Position numbers and translations under genes: made by a program. Shown here piece after piece: positions 44,403-53,315 of a DNA stretch of 64,000 nucleotides. The notes under the pieces were generated by a model. It was not told where the DNA came from and ran no database searches. It worked only from the letters and a program-made list of their open reading frames with translations. The DNA comes from CAYWPG01 sp964460035 (GTDB lineage Bacteria > Pseudomonadota > Gammaproteobacteria > Nitrococcales > AK92): contig CAYWPG010000015.1 of NCBI GenBank assembly GCA_964460035.1, positions 1 through 64,000 of the forward strand, written 5' to 3'. Each line of letters begins with the position of its first letter. Position 1 is the first letter of the stretch.

Positions 44403-44459
44403 CCGTGACCAATGCTGGCCGCCGTTACATATCAAGGGCGCCGCCGTGACCTATCACGA
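44403..44459. promoter_or_regulatory. Degenerate tandem activator sites upstream of AraC
   Basis: Three copies of the CCGT(T/G)-N6 form are seen: CCGTG-ACCAAT-GCTGG at 44403, CCGTT-ACATAT-CAAGG at 44422 and CCGTG-ACCTAT-CACGA at 44444. The last two match nine of ten arm positions. Spacings are 19 and 22 bases. They lie centrally in the 347-base gap between the AraC gene and the LPS operon. Confidence 0.45.
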
Positions 44460-44524
44460 CCACAGGACCTGCCGCCCCCCGCCGATCGGCTCCTAAGCCG
44501 CATCACTGCTTGCTTCGCACGGGT

Positions 44525-44540
44525 CGGCCCGCCGCTTGCA
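44525..44540 (+). promoter_or_regulatory. Weak sigma-54-like element facing the LPS operon
   Basis: CGGCCCGCCGCTTGCA matches nine of eleven -24/-12 positions and lies 66 bases from the activator-type sites, about 57 bases before the first glycosyltransferase gene. In GC-rich DNA such a match can arise by chance, so this is a low-confidence call. Confidence 0.25.
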
Positions 44541-44596
44541 AAAGAAGGGGCGACAGGCACACCGAGCCTGAGACAACAGCTACGACCAGGAACATC

Positions 44597-45697
44597 ATGC
44601 GGGTCTTGTTCATATTCACGAAGATCGACCGTGGCGAATGCCACATGGTGCTAGGGCTGCACCGCCACGGCATAGCGGTCACGGTCGTTTGCCAGGAAGA
44701 CGCCCAGTTGCGCGAGCCGCTGGCGGCGGCCGGCATCCCGGTGCGCCTCTTGCGCTTTCGCTCGCGGCGCGACGGCCGGAGCATTCGGGAACTGCGGCGA
44801 ATCATTGCGGCCGAGTCCCCGGACATCGTCCACGTTTTCACCAAACTCGCGCTATCCAATGCTTTGGTCGCCCTCAAGGGGCACAGAGCGCGCTTGGTGG
44901 CGTATCGCGGCATCGTCGGCAACATCAGCTACCTGGACCCCACCTCGTGGCTGAGCTTTCTTCATCCCCGGGTGGATGCGCACATCTGCGTTGCCGAAGC
45001 GGTGCGCCGCTACCTGTTGAGTGTGCGCCTGTTCGGGCTGCGTATTCCGCCCGAGAAGGTGGTGACCATCCACAAAGGCCACGAGCTCGACTGGTATCGC
45101 CAGGAGCGGCGACCGGATCTTGCCTCTCTCGGCATCCCCGCCGGAGCGCCGGTAATCGGCTGTGTGGCTCGAATGCGCCCGCGCAAGGGCGTGCCGGTAC
45201 TGATAGAGGCCTTCTCCAGGCTGCCGGCGACGCTGGGCGCCCACCTGGTACTGATAGGCGCCATCGAAGACTGGCGAATCCCGCGCGCCATCGCTCGCAG
45301 CGCAGTTCGCAACCGTATCCACTGCCTGGGCTATCGCAGCGATGCCGCGGCACTGGCCGGGGCGTTCGATGTTTTCGTACTGCCTACCCTGCGTCGCGAA
45401 GGCCTGCCGCGCGCGGTAATCGAAAGCATGGCGCAGGGGGTAGCGGTGGTGGTCACCGCGGCCGGGGGCAGTCCGGAACTGATCGAGGACGGCGTCAGCG
45501 GCCGGGTGATCAAGCCGGGGCACGCTGCCGAGCTGACGCAGGCGCTGTTGGAGCTGCTCAGCGACGACGAGCGCCGGCAGCGCTACGGCAGCGCCGCTCA
45601 GGAGCGCATCGCCACCCGCTTCAATGTGGAACTCACCGTTCAGAAAACGCTGGCCGTCTATCGGCGTCTGCTCGGGCGGGCGGAGGTCAGCGCATGA
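44597..45697 (+). CDS. Glycosyltransferase family 4 (LPS core type)
   Basis: The 366-residue GT-B enzyme begins MRVLFIFTKIDRGECHMVLG and has the GT4 C-terminal signature: GCVARMRPRKGVPVLIEAF, then FVLPTLRREGLPRAVIESMAQGVAVVVT with the E-x7-E pattern. It would transfer a sugar from a nucleotide donor to the growing LPS core. The ATG at 44597 has AGGA upstream. First gene of a six-gene operon; its end overlaps the next gene by four bases. Donor and acceptor are unknown. Confidence 0.88.
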   Translation: MRVLFIFTKIDRGECHMVLGLHRHGIAVTVVCQEDAQLREPLAAAGIPVRLLRFRSRRDGRSIRELRRIIAAESPDIVHVFTKLALSNALVALKGHRARLVAYRGIVGNISYLDPTSWLSFLHPRVDAHICVAEAVRRYLLSVRLFGLRIPPEKVVTIHKGHELDWYRQERRPDLASLGIPAGAPVIGCVARMRPRKGVPVLIEAFSRLPATLGAHLVLIGAIEDWRIPRAIARSAVRNRIHCLGYRSDAAALAGAFDVFVLPTLRREGLPRAVIESMAQGVAVVVTAAGGSPELIEDGVSGRVIKPGHAAELTQALLELLSDDERRQRYGSAAQERIATRFNVELTVQKTLAVYRRLLGRAEVSA

Positions 45698-46734
45698 GAC
45701 GCCTTCTGTTTTACGTCACGCACGCATACTGCATCGAGATTCTGCGGCCGCTGCAAAACGCGGCCCTCGCCCGCGGCGATCAGGTGTGCTGGTTTCTCGA
45801 ACGCCCTGCCGCGGTACTGCCGCTGATGCGGCCGCACGAGCGGATACTGGCCACCGTGGCCGAGGTCAAGGCGTATGCCCCGGAAGCGGTTTTCGTGCCG
45901 GGCAATATGGTTCCCGACTTCTTCCCGGGCGTTAAGATCGGCCTGTTCCACGGCTTCAGCATAGGCAAGCGCAGCGAGAAACGGGGCCATTTCCGTATCC
46001 GCAATTGCTTCGATCTCTACCTCACCCAGGGGCCGGCCACCACCGAGAAATTCTCGGATCTCGCCCGGCGGCTGGGCCATTTCGCGGTCGTCGAAACTGG
46101 GTGGCCCAAGCTGGACCCCTTGTTCCAGGACGATGTGGTAGAGCCGGCGGCCCACCGCCCGGTGGTGCTGTTCACCTCCACGTTCACCCCGCGCTTGTCG
46201 GCGGCGCGCGAGCTGCTGCCCGTAATAGACCGCCTTGCCCGGACACGAGATTGGCATTGGCTGCTGACGCTGCACCCGAAGATGGATGCTGAAACGGTAG
46301 CCGAATACCGCGCGCTGGAGCGCGACAACGTCAGCTTCTACCCGCCAGGCAATCTGGTCGCCCTCTACCGCAGAGCCGATGTGATGGTTTCCGATACCTC
46401 GTCGACCGTTCCGGAATTCCTGCTGCAGGGAAAAGCCGTCGTCACGCTGCGCAACCGGCAACCGGGGCCGCACCTGATCGACATACAGCACCCCGAGCAA
46501 TTGCCCGCGGCAATAGAACAGGCATTGCGGCCTCCGCCGGAGTTGCGGCAGGCCATAGAGGACTACGCCAGGCGGATACATCCCTATAGGGACGGCCGCT
46601 CCAGCCAAAGAGTGCTGGCGGCCGTCGATGCCTTCATAGAAGGCGGCGGCCGCCAGCGGCTGCGCCGCAAGCCGCTGAACCTGATACGCAAGCTCAAGCT
46701 CAGGCACCGCTTCGCTTACTACCGCTGGAGCTAG
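45694..46734 (+). CDS. CDP-glycerol glycerophosphotransferase-like protein
   Basis: The 346-residue protein resembles the glycerophosphotransferase (TagB/TagF-like) GT-B family: VVLFTSTFTPRLSAARELLPVI, LLTLHPKMD, then VMVSDTSSTVPEFLLQGKAVVTL, which carries the conserved D-T/S-S-x-x-x-E pattern. In Gram-negatives such proteins can add glycerol phosphate to LPS or capsule. The ATG overlaps the previous stop (ATGA) with GGAGG upstream. The C-terminus is basic. Substrate is inferred from family only. Confidence 0.78.
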   Translation: MRRLLFYVTHAYCIEILRPLQNAALARGDQVCWFLERPAAVLPLMRPHERILATVAEVKAYAPEAVFVPGNMVPDFFPGVKIGLFHGFSIGKRSEKRGHFRIRNCFDLYLTQGPATTEKFSDLARRLGHFAVVETGWPKLDPLFQDDVVEPAAHRPVVLFTSTFTPRLSAARELLPVIDRLARTRDWHWLLTLHPKMDAETVAEYRALERDNVSFYPPGNLVALYRRADVMVSDTSSTVPEFLLQGKAVVTLRNRQPGPHLIDIQHPEQLPAAIEQALRPPPELRQAIEDYARRIHPYRDGRSSQRVLAAVDAFIEGGGRQRLRRKPLNLIRKLKLRHRFAYYRWS

Positions 46735-46780
46735 CGGCGCTGCCTGTTCCCTGAGGAATCGAACCGCGAGGAAATCGGTC

Positions 46781-47617
46781 TTGGCAAAACACCGGCATTC
46801 GCTCTCCGTCATCATCATCTCCTACAACGAGGAGGACCGCATTGAACGCTGCCTGGAGTCGGTCGCCCCCGTCGCCGATGAAATCATCGTCGTCGACAGC
46901 GGCAGCACGGATGCGACCGTCACCATCGCACGCCGCTACACCGACAAGGTTTTCGTTACCGACTGGCCGGGTTACGGGCCGCAGAAACAGCGTGCCCTGG
47001 AGCGAGCGACCGGCGACTGGGTGCTGTCCATCGACTGCGACGAGGCGCTGGATGAGCGGATGCAGCATGCGCTGAAAGCGCTGCTCATGCAAATTCAGAT
47101 TCCTCAGGTGGGCTTCAAGCTTCCCTGGGCCGTTACGATCTACGGCAAGCGCCTGGATTATGGCCGCAGCGCCCGCGCGCCGTTACGGCTGTTCCGTCGT
47201 CAAGGAGCGCGCTTCACCGCGGATCAGGTCCACGAAACGGTGCAGCTCCCCGACGGGCCGATCGGCAAGCTGCCCGGTAGGCTGCTGCATTTCACGCACC
47301 GGGACTTCGGCCACGCGCTGCAGAAATCCGCCAAGTACGCCTGGCTGGGCGCGCAGAAGCGCTACGCGGCCGGCGTAAAGGGCGGCGGACTCTTTGTTGC
47401 GCTGCTGAGGTCGATTTGGGTGTTCCTGCACATATACGTGCTCAGGGGCGGCTTTCTCGACGGCCCGGTAGGATTCCTGGTCGCAGCCACCTACAGCCAG
47501 GGCGCTTTCAACAAGTACGCCGGGCTGTGGACCCTGCGGCGCATGGACCGCCTGTACGGCCGCGATGGGCGCAAACACTCCGCAACGCCCGCGCCGGCAC
47601 GCGAGACGGCAAGGTAA
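46781..47617 (+). CDS. LPS core glycosyltransferase family 2, WaaE/KdtX-like
   Basis: The 278-residue GT-A enzyme begins SVIIISYNEEDRIERCLESV and has DEIIVVDSGSTD and VLSIDCDEALDE, the aspartate motifs of family 2. YGPQKQRALERATGDW and the later FTADQVHETVQL are typical of the WaaE/KdtX group, which adds glucose or a similar sugar to heptose. The start is a TTG at 46781 with GAGGAAA upstream. A membrane-associated stretch (about 205-235) is present. Confidence 0.88.
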   Translation: MAKHRHSLSVIIISYNEEDRIERCLESVAPVADEIIVVDSGSTDATVTIARRYTDKVFVTDWPGYGPQKQRALERATGDWVLSIDCDEALDERMQHALKALLMQIQIPQVGFKLPWAVTIYGKRLDYGRSARAPLRLFRRQGARFTADQVHETVQLPDGPIGKLPGRLLHFTHRDFGHALQKSAKYAWLGAQKRYAAGVKGGGLFVALLRSIWVFLHIYVLRGGFLDGPVGFLVAATYSQGAFNKYAGLWTLRRMDRLYGRDGRKHSATPAPARETAR

Positions 47618-47635
47618 CCGCGGGAGAACCGATGC

Positions 47636-48562
47636 ATGCCTCAGTCCGCCGGTAACATCCACATCGCCGCCAGCTGCGACGATCGTTACGCCCAGCCCCT
47701 GGGCGTCATGCTGTACTCGCTGCTGCGCAACGCCCGTGAGCCGCAGCGCATCGAGTTCCACTTGATCGATGCCGGCATCGGTGCCGACAACCTGGCCCGC
47801 CTGCAGGAGCTGGCGCAGCGCTGGCAGGCGCGCCTGCGCCTCGTGCCGGTTCAGCCCGAAGCCTTCGCGGGGCTGCCGCGCCTGCGTTACGGCACTGCCA
47901 TGTACTCGCGAATCATGCTGCCCGCGCTACTGGAGCGGCATGTTCGCAAAGTCATCTACTTGGATGCCGATACGGTGGTTCTTGGCGAGATCGAGCAGCT
48001 GTGGCAAGTGTCGCTGGCGCAACGCCCGCTGGCCGCGGTGGAGAATCTCTCGCCCAGCGCCCACCGCGATGCGGATCTGCCACGCCGGCACTATTTCAAT
48101 TCCGGCGTCCTGCTGCTGGATCTGGACCGGTGGCGCCAGGCGCAGCTGCACAGCGAGGTCATGGCCTTTCTTGCACGCGAGGCGCACCGCCTGCGCTATC
48201 CGGATCAATCGGCCCTAAACAGCGTCCTGCATGGCCAGTGGACCCGATTGCCGCTGGTGTGGAACCAGCAAAGCGACATCTTCGGCGTTTACCGCAAACA
48301 CTGTGCCGGATGCGGTTATGACGCGGAGGAGCTACGCCGCGCGATGGCTGCTCCCGCTATCGTCCACTTCACCGGACCGCACAAGCCATGGCTGCGGCCC
48401 TGCTATCACCCTTTCGCCGCCTACTACCGCGCCTGCCTAGCCCGCACTCCGTGGACAACGGCGGAGTCCGAAGGCCTGCTTGCGCGGATTCGGGCGCTGC
48501 GCCATCCGCGCAAGCTGCTCCGCCAATACCGGCACCGGCCCAGGCATCTGCCACTGCCATGA
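47636..48562 (+). CDS. LPS glycosyltransferase family 8 (first copy)
   Basis: The 308-residue GT8 enzyme shows HIAASCDDRYAQPLGVMLYSLL, the DxD motif YLDADTVVLGEI, the segment HYFNSGVLLLDLDRWR, and HFTGPHKPW near the end. Such retaining transferases add glucose or galactose to the LPS outer core (WaaO/WaaR/WaaJ type). The ATG at 47636 has GGGAGA upstream. It overlaps the ligase gene by four bases. It is a paralogue of the last gene of the operon. Confidence 0.9.
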   Translation: MPQSAGNIHIAASCDDRYAQPLGVMLYSLLRNAREPQRIEFHLIDAGIGADNLARLQELAQRWQARLRLVPVQPEAFAGLPRLRYGTAMYSRIMLPALLERHVRKVIYLDADTVVLGEIEQLWQVSLAQRPLAAVENLSPSAHRDADLPRRHYFNSGVLLLDLDRWRQAQLHSEVMAFLAREAHRLRYPDQSALNSVLHGQWTRLPLVWNQQSDIFGVYRKHCAGCGYDAEELRRAMAAPAIVHFTGPHKPWLRPCYHPFAAYYRACLARTPWTTAESEGLLARIRALRHPRKLLRQYRHRPRHLPLP

Positions 48563-49899
48563 CCACTGCGTCACTGCCGGAACCGATCGCGCCGGCAAGG
48601 CGGGCCGGCGTGGGCATAGCCGCCGCCCTGCTGTTCGGGCTCTGCGCCTGGCTATGGCGCGATCTCGCCCGCATCGCCGAGCTGCTGATAGTCGCCGCTC
48701 TGATCGCCAGCCCGGCATATCTGCGGTATCACCAGCATCGGGAATGGCTGTGCCGGGTGTTTATCGTCGCCTGCGCCTACATGCTGCTGATCAATCTGTG
48801 GGCGGCCAACGTCTGGCCGGATGTCGCCGGGACGCAGGCGCGCTACACCCGCCATTATCTGAAGCTGTTCCTGTTCTTGCCCATAGGCTGGTGGCTGGCC
48901 GGCAATCAGCGCCTGGCATTCCTGCTGCTGGCCGCAACGGCAGCGGGAGCGGTGCTGGCAGCGCTGGCGAGCGGCGAGCTGCAACGGTTGCCGGAAATAC
49001 TGAGCGGACGGCGCGCGGACTTCGGCTTTCGCAACGCGCAGCACGCGGGCGTGGTTTTCGGCGCTCTGTTGCTTGGGCTGCTAGTCTTCGCCGGGCGCGT
49101 CTGGCATTGGCCTGGCTCCCGACCGGCAAGAATTCTGGCGGCCATGATCTGGACTGCATTGCTGGCGATTGCGCTGGCTGCGGTGGTGGGAAGCCAGGCC
49201 AGGCAAGTCTGGCTGGCGCTGAGCATCAGTCTGGGGCTAGGCGGCGCTGCCGTCGCCCTGACGCTGATGCGCCAGCGACGACTGCTCGCGGCACGCGCTC
49301 CGCTGCTCGCTTGCGTGCTGACGCTGACCGCGCTGGCCGCGCTCCCCGGCTTTGGCGGCATACCGGAGACGCTGAGCAGCCGCTTAAGCGCCGAGCGCGA
49401 TCAGCTTGCCTTGCTCGCCACAGGCAAGCTCGATGCGTTGGCATACGGATCCATTGGAACCCGGATCCGGCAATGGCGCTTCGCGCTCGCCAGATTTGCC
49501 GAGCGTCCGCTGCCCGGCTGGGGGCCGGCCACCAAGCACCTGCTATTGGACGAGTCCGGACTCCAGCCCGCGCTGAAACGCTTTGGGCATTTCCACAACA
49601 GTTACCTCGAGCTCGGCGTGGCTTACGGGATCCCCGGCCTGCTTCTGCTGCCGCTACTGGTGGGCACGTTGTTGTATCGGTTGCTGCGCGCCTGGCGACG
49701 GGCCCTCGTACCCAACGACTGGGCCATGTTCGGCGGCCTCTCGCTGGTCTTCTTTCTGATCGTTAACGGGTTCGAGTCCTACGTGATGTATCGCACCGGC
49801 TACGTATATCTGGCCATCGTTGGCGGCGCCGTGTACGCCCTGCTGCTTCCAGGCGCCGCCACCCCCTTTCCTCGGCAACCTACAGAGATCGTTCAATGA
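48559..49899 (+). CDS. O-antigen ligase family protein (WaaL-like)
   Basis: The 446-residue membrane protein has about ten to twelve membrane segments and the Wzy_C/WaaL loop with GWGPATKHLL and FGHFHNSYLELGVAYGIPGLLLL, whose histidine and arginine-rich surroundings mark O-antigen ligases. It joins O-polysaccharide to lipid A-core in the periplasm. The ATG overlaps the previous stop (ATGA). The frame stays open upstream within the previous gene. No O-antigen polymer genes are in the window. Confidence 0.87.
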   Translation: MTTASLPEPIAPARRAGVGIAAALLFGLCAWLWRDLARIAELLIVAALIASPAYLRYHQHREWLCRVFIVACAYMLLINLWAANVWPDVAGTQARYTRHYLKLFLFLPIGWWLAGNQRLAFLLLAATAAGAVLAALASGELQRLPEILSGRRADFGFRNAQHAGVVFGALLLGLLVFAGRVWHWPGSRPARILAAMIWTALLAIALAAVVGSQARQVWLALSISLGLGGAAVALTLMRQRRLLAARAPLLACVLTLTALAALPGFGGIPETLSSRLSAERDQLALLATGKLDALAYGSIGTRIRQWRFALARFAERPLPGWGPATKHLLLDESGLQPALKRFGHFHNSYLELGVAYGIPGLLLLPLLVGTLLYRLLRAWRRALVPNDWAMFGGLSLVFFLIVNGFESYVMYRTGYVYLAIVGGAVYALLLPGAATPFPRQPTEIVQ

Positions 49900-50855
49900 A
49901 TAGCAACCGCGAAACGCCCCAGGAGCACACGATCCGTGTGGTCGCCAGCAGCGACCAAGGCTATGCACGTCATCTTGGCGTCATGTTCGCTTCCGTGCTC
50001 GCCAACGCGGCGCAGCCCCACCGGTATCGATTATTCGTCATAGACGGCGGGATCGAACCGGCCACCCGCCGGGCGATAACCGCAGAGGTGAGCCGGCGCG
50101 GCGCCACCGTGGAGTTTCTGCAGCTGGACCGAGAGCTGTATTCCAATATGCCGCTGCGCCGCAAGATGACGGCGGCCGCGTACTACCGCATCTCGATACC
50201 GGAGCTGTTCGACTCCTCGGTCAGCCGCGTCATCTACCTGGACTGCGACCTTATCGTCAAAGCCGATCTGGCCGAGCTGTGGCACACCCCGCTCAATGGC
50301 CGCCACCTCGGCGCGGTGGAGAACATTTCCAACTCCACCTACCGCGCGTCCGGACTCGCGCAGGAGCAGTATTTCAACTCGGGCGTGATGCTCATCGATC
50401 TGGATCTGTGGCGCCGAGACGACATTCCAGGCCAAGTCCGCGAGTTCAAGCTCCGTTACCCGCACAAGATCGTAACGAACGACCAATGCGCGCTGAACGG
50501 CGTCTTGCATGACAAGTGGCAGAGGCTGCCGCTGCGCTGGAATCAGCAGTCCGGCCTTTACCGAGCGACCAAGCAATTACGCCACTTCCCGCCCGAGGAA
50601 GTCGAAGCGGCGCTATGGGCGCCGGCGATTATTCACTACGTGGGCGCGGCCAAGCCCTGGAAGTACCTGTGCTTTCACCCGTTGGCGGGAGAATACCGCC
50701 GCTATCTCGATCAAACCGTGTGGGCGGGCACAGGGCCGGAAGGAAAGAATCTGGCAGCGGCAATCAAGCGCTGCCTGTCGCCCAGGCTGGTGAAGAAGCG
50801 GCTGCGCCAGCAACGCTGGCAGCGGCGCTACGACGAACGCGGGATCTTTGCCTAG
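49896..50855 (+). CDS. LPS glycosyltransferase family 8 (second copy)
   Basis: The 319-residue GT8 enzyme has VVASSDQGYARHLGVMFASVL, the DxD motif YLDCDLIVKADL, QYFNSGVMLIDLDLWR and HYVGAAKPWKYLCFHP. It is a paralogue of the gene at 47636 and probably adds a different outer-core sugar. The start overlaps the ligase stop by four bases. It is the last gene of the operon and ends 11 bases from the convergent sigma-54 activator gene, with no room for a separate terminator. Confidence 0.9.
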   Translation: MNSNRETPQEHTIRVVASSDQGYARHLGVMFASVLANAAQPHRYRLFVIDGGIEPATRRAITAEVSRRGATVEFLQLDRELYSNMPLRRKMTAAAYYRISIPELFDSSVSRVIYLDCDLIVKADLAELWHTPLNGRHLGAVENISNSTYRASGLAQEQYFNSGVMLIDLDLWRRDDIPGQVREFKLRYPHKIVTNDQCALNGVLHDKWQRLPLRWNQQSGLYRATKQLRHFPPEEVEAALWAPAIIHYVGAAKPWKYLCFHPLAGEYRRYLDQTVWAGTGPEGKNLAAAIKRCLSPRLVKKRLRQQRWQRRYDERGIFA

Positions 50856-50866
50856 CCCGCGGGACG

Positions 50867-52429
50867 TCATCCTTTACGGCCCAAACCGATCCGGAAAGGC
50901 GTGGGGTCGACTCCCAGCTTGCGCATGCGCGCGCGCAAGGTGTGCGGGTTGATTTTGAGTAGATCCGCAGCCCCGCCAATGCCCTCGATGCGCCCCCGGG
51001 TCAGCTCCAGCGCCGCTTCGATGTGGCGCCGCATCGCCGCGTCCAGGCTCAGGAAGGCGTTATCGCCACTCTGGGCCGGCTCGGTCTGCGCGCTGGTGGG
51101 CGCCGCCGCGGAGATGGGCGCCGCGCCCAGAGCGAGATCCACCCGCAGACCGGTACCTGCGCCCAGAATCGCAGCACGCTCGATCACGGCGATCAACTCG
51201 CGGACATTCCCCGGCCAGGGGTAATTCTGCAGCAGGCGGATGTCCGCCGGCGTGGGCAGCTGCGGCGGCAGCCCAAGCCTGCGCGCCGCGCGCTCGGCGA
51301 AATGGTGGGCCAGTGCCGGCAGATCGGCTAAGCGTGCGCGCAGCGGCGGCAGCTCGATAGGGAACACCGCGATGCGATACCACAGATCCTCGCGAAAGGT
51401 TCCGTCGCGTACCATGGCGCGCAAATCGCGGTGGGTAGCGGCGATGATGCGAACATCCACATGCAGCTCACGCTCCCCGCCCACACGCCGCAGGCTGCCG
51501 TCCTGCAATACTCGCAGCAGACGCACCTGTGCCGACAGGGGCAGCTCGCCGACTTCGTCCAAGAACAAGGTGCCGCCGTCGGCCCGCTCGAACCAGCCCT
51601 GACGGGCACCGGTCGCACCGGTAAAACTGCCCTTCTCGTGGCCGAACAGCTCGGAGTCGATCAGATCCGCCGGAATGGCGCCGCAATTGACCCGCAGGAA
51701 CGGGCCGTCGGCGCGACGCGAGCCCTCGTGAATCGCTCTAGCGATCACCTCTTTGCCGGTACCGGTCTCGCCTAACAGCAACACCGACAGATCCGAGGAT
51801 GCCACCAGCCCGACCCGCTCCATTACGTGCCGCAGCCCTTGCCGCGCGCCTACCACGGACTCATGCAGACTCTCGCGCCCAAGCCTGTGCAAAAGGGCAA
51901 CGCGGTCAGCCTCGGCTGCGGCGCGCGACACCTCTATGCCATGGATGCGCTGATGATTGGCCACTGCCACCGCCAAGGGCTCGCGCAGCGTGCTCAGCAG
52001 CGAACCATCTCTATCCCGAGGCGGGCGCGCAACCACAATCAAAGCGAATAGGACGACTCCCTGCGCTTCCCCTAGCGGTACGGCCCAGGCAGTGCGGCCG
52101 TCTTCCGGAACGATCGTCTTCGCCCCCGGCACCTGCGTCGTAGCCTCGGTAGCGGTGCCCCCCCACTCCCGCAGGCGCTCGCTCGCCTCCAGCCTCAGCG
52201 CTCGGTCCAGCGCCGGCAGCTCGCCCTCGGAGGCCACCGCCTCCGGCACAAGACGGGATTCGAGGAGCTGATACACGGCTATCCCGAGCACGCGCAGCCG
52301 CGGAGCCAGCTGTTTTCTCAAAGCAGGCAACAAGGCCGTCAGATCCGGATGGCGAGCAACCTCCCTCCACACTGCGTGGGAGAGCAACTCCACCTCGCTG
52401 CCGATAGGGAATGCCTCGCCTACACCCAC
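50867..52429 (-). CDS. Sigma-54-dependent activator, SfnR-like (copy 1)
   Basis: The 520-residue activator has an N-terminal sensor region of GAF type (about 1-180), an AAA+ domain with Walker A GETGTGKE, a GSFTGA loop (a variant of GAFTGA, which contacts sigma-54) and LFLDEVGELP, and a Fis-type helix-turn-helix at the end (GGAADLLKINPHTLRARMRKLG). The start is GTG at 52429 with GGAGGGG upstream, overlapping the EAL-like gene. It resembles SfnR-type regulators of organosulfur use. Its operon appears to start at sbp, so it may activate its own synthesis. Copy 2 at 58149 has nearly the same DNA-binding helix. Confidence 0.88.
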   Translation of the reverse strand: MGVGEAFPIGSEVELLSHAVWREVARHPDLTALLPALRKQLAPRLRVLGIAVYQLLESRLVPEAVASEGELPALDRALRLEASERLREWGGTATEATTQVPGAKTIVPEDGRTAWAVPLGEAQGVVLFALIVVARPPRDRDGSLLSTLREPLAVAVANHQRIHGIEVSRAAAEADRVALLHRLGRESLHESVVGARQGLRHVMERVGLVASSDLSVLLLGETGTGKEVIARAIHEGSRRADGPFLRVNCGAIPADLIDSELFGHEKGSFTGATGARQGWFERADGGTLFLDEVGELPLSAQVRLLRVLQDGSLRRVGGERELHVDVRIIAATHRDLRAMVRDGTFREDLWYRIAVFPIELPPLRARLADLPALAHHFAERAARRLGLPPQLPTPADIRLLQNYPWPGNVRELIAVIERAAILGAGTGLRVDLALGAAPISAAAPTSAQTEPAQSGDNAFLSLDAAMRRHIEAALELTRGRIEGIGGAADLLKINPHTLRARMRKLGVDPTPFRIGLGRKG

Positions 52430-53223
52430 GACCGCCCCTCCGCCGCAAGCTCGCCCTGTTCCACGACGATATCGCTGACCCGAGCCATCCACTTGCGCTC
52501 CAGCGCTGCAGGCAGCGGCTCCAGCCACAGCCCGATGGCATGGGCCCGTAACCGCGCGGCAGCAGCGAGCACGCTGTCGTCATGCACCGCCAGCTCCAGC
52601 AGCGCGGCCGCCGGCGCCGCCCAGCTGATTCCCAGTTCCGGTAACGCCGAATCGTGCAGGTTCTCTTCGGACAGCCCGCCCGCCAGAATCCGGTAGCCCC
52701 GCTCGGCGAAACTGCGCGCCGCGTGCCTTGCGTGCGCGTCGGCAAGCAGTGCGCTGCCCTCGATTCGCAGAATGATCTGCCCGGGCAAGAGCCCCAAGCG
52801 CGCCAGCAGTTGCTCGAACCACTGGCCGTGCTGCTCGGGCACGGCGGCCAGGTGCCGCACGTGCACATCCAGCACCAGCCTTTCGCCCGCTTCGGATCGG
52901 CGGTTGAGGTGATAGAGCGCATGCAAGGTGCGCAGGAAGCGATCCAGGAAAATCACGTCGTCCGCCTCCCAAGCATGCAGGAAAAGTCCCTCCGCACTCA
53001 GGCGAGTCCCGCGCGGCCCCAATACGGTGAGGCGTGCGCGGCGGGCGAACGGCCTGCCATTGCAAAGCACCGGCAGCTGAAAAGGCAGCAGTCGCATGCC
53101 GGCGACCTCGGCGCTGAGCTTGCCGTGATCGAGCCGCAACATCGCCTTATGCCCCAGCGCGGCAAGGGGGTGGATATTAGGGAGGTATTGGTTCAGATAG
53201 TTGACGATTTGAGTAAGCGGCAT
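52420..53223 (-). CDS. Degenerate EAL-domain-like protein
   Basis: The roughly 267-residue protein has the outline of a c-di-GMP phosphodiesterase EAL domain in its C-terminal two-thirds. LVLDVHVRHLA, LLPGQIILRIEGSALLADA and FAERGYRILAGGLSEENL stand where NVS, the ELTES helix and DDFG would be. The EAL signature and the DD metal ligands are absent, so it should not hydrolyse c-di-GMP. It is translationally coupled to the sigma-54 activator gene, which suggests it modulates that activator. The ATG at 53223 has GAGGGC upstream. Confidence 0.55.
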   Translation of the reverse strand: MPLTQIVNYLNQYLPNIHPLAALGHKAMLRLDHGKLSAEVAGMRLLPFQLPVLCNGRPFARRARLTVLGPRGTRLSAEGLFLHAWEADDVIFLDRFLRTLHALYHLNRRSEAGERLVLDVHVRHLAAVPEQHGQWFEQLLARLGLLPGQIILRIEGSALLADAHARHAARSFAERGYRILAGGLSEENLHDSALPELGISWAAPAAALLELAVHDDSVLAAAARLRAHAIGLWLEPLPAALERKWMARVSDIVVEQGELAAEGRSWV

Positions 53224-53315
53224 GCTCGTGCCCTCGAACTGAAGCGGAACTTGCGATGACCGCAATAGGGCCATCCGGCGAATCGGAGCCGTTGGGCGGA
53301 CCTAACAACATGCGT

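Noticed and set aside
44250..44596. Search for a tRNA or phage attachment site at the boundary between the sulfur and LPS clusters
   Set aside because: No cloverleaf, direct repeat or integrase is visible; only promoter-type elements were found.
44638..46734. A 698-codon frame apparently fusing two proteins
   Set aside because: Its first half is an out-of-frame reading of the GT4 gene. The real second gene starts at the ATG at 45694, with a ribosome site and a four-base overlap.
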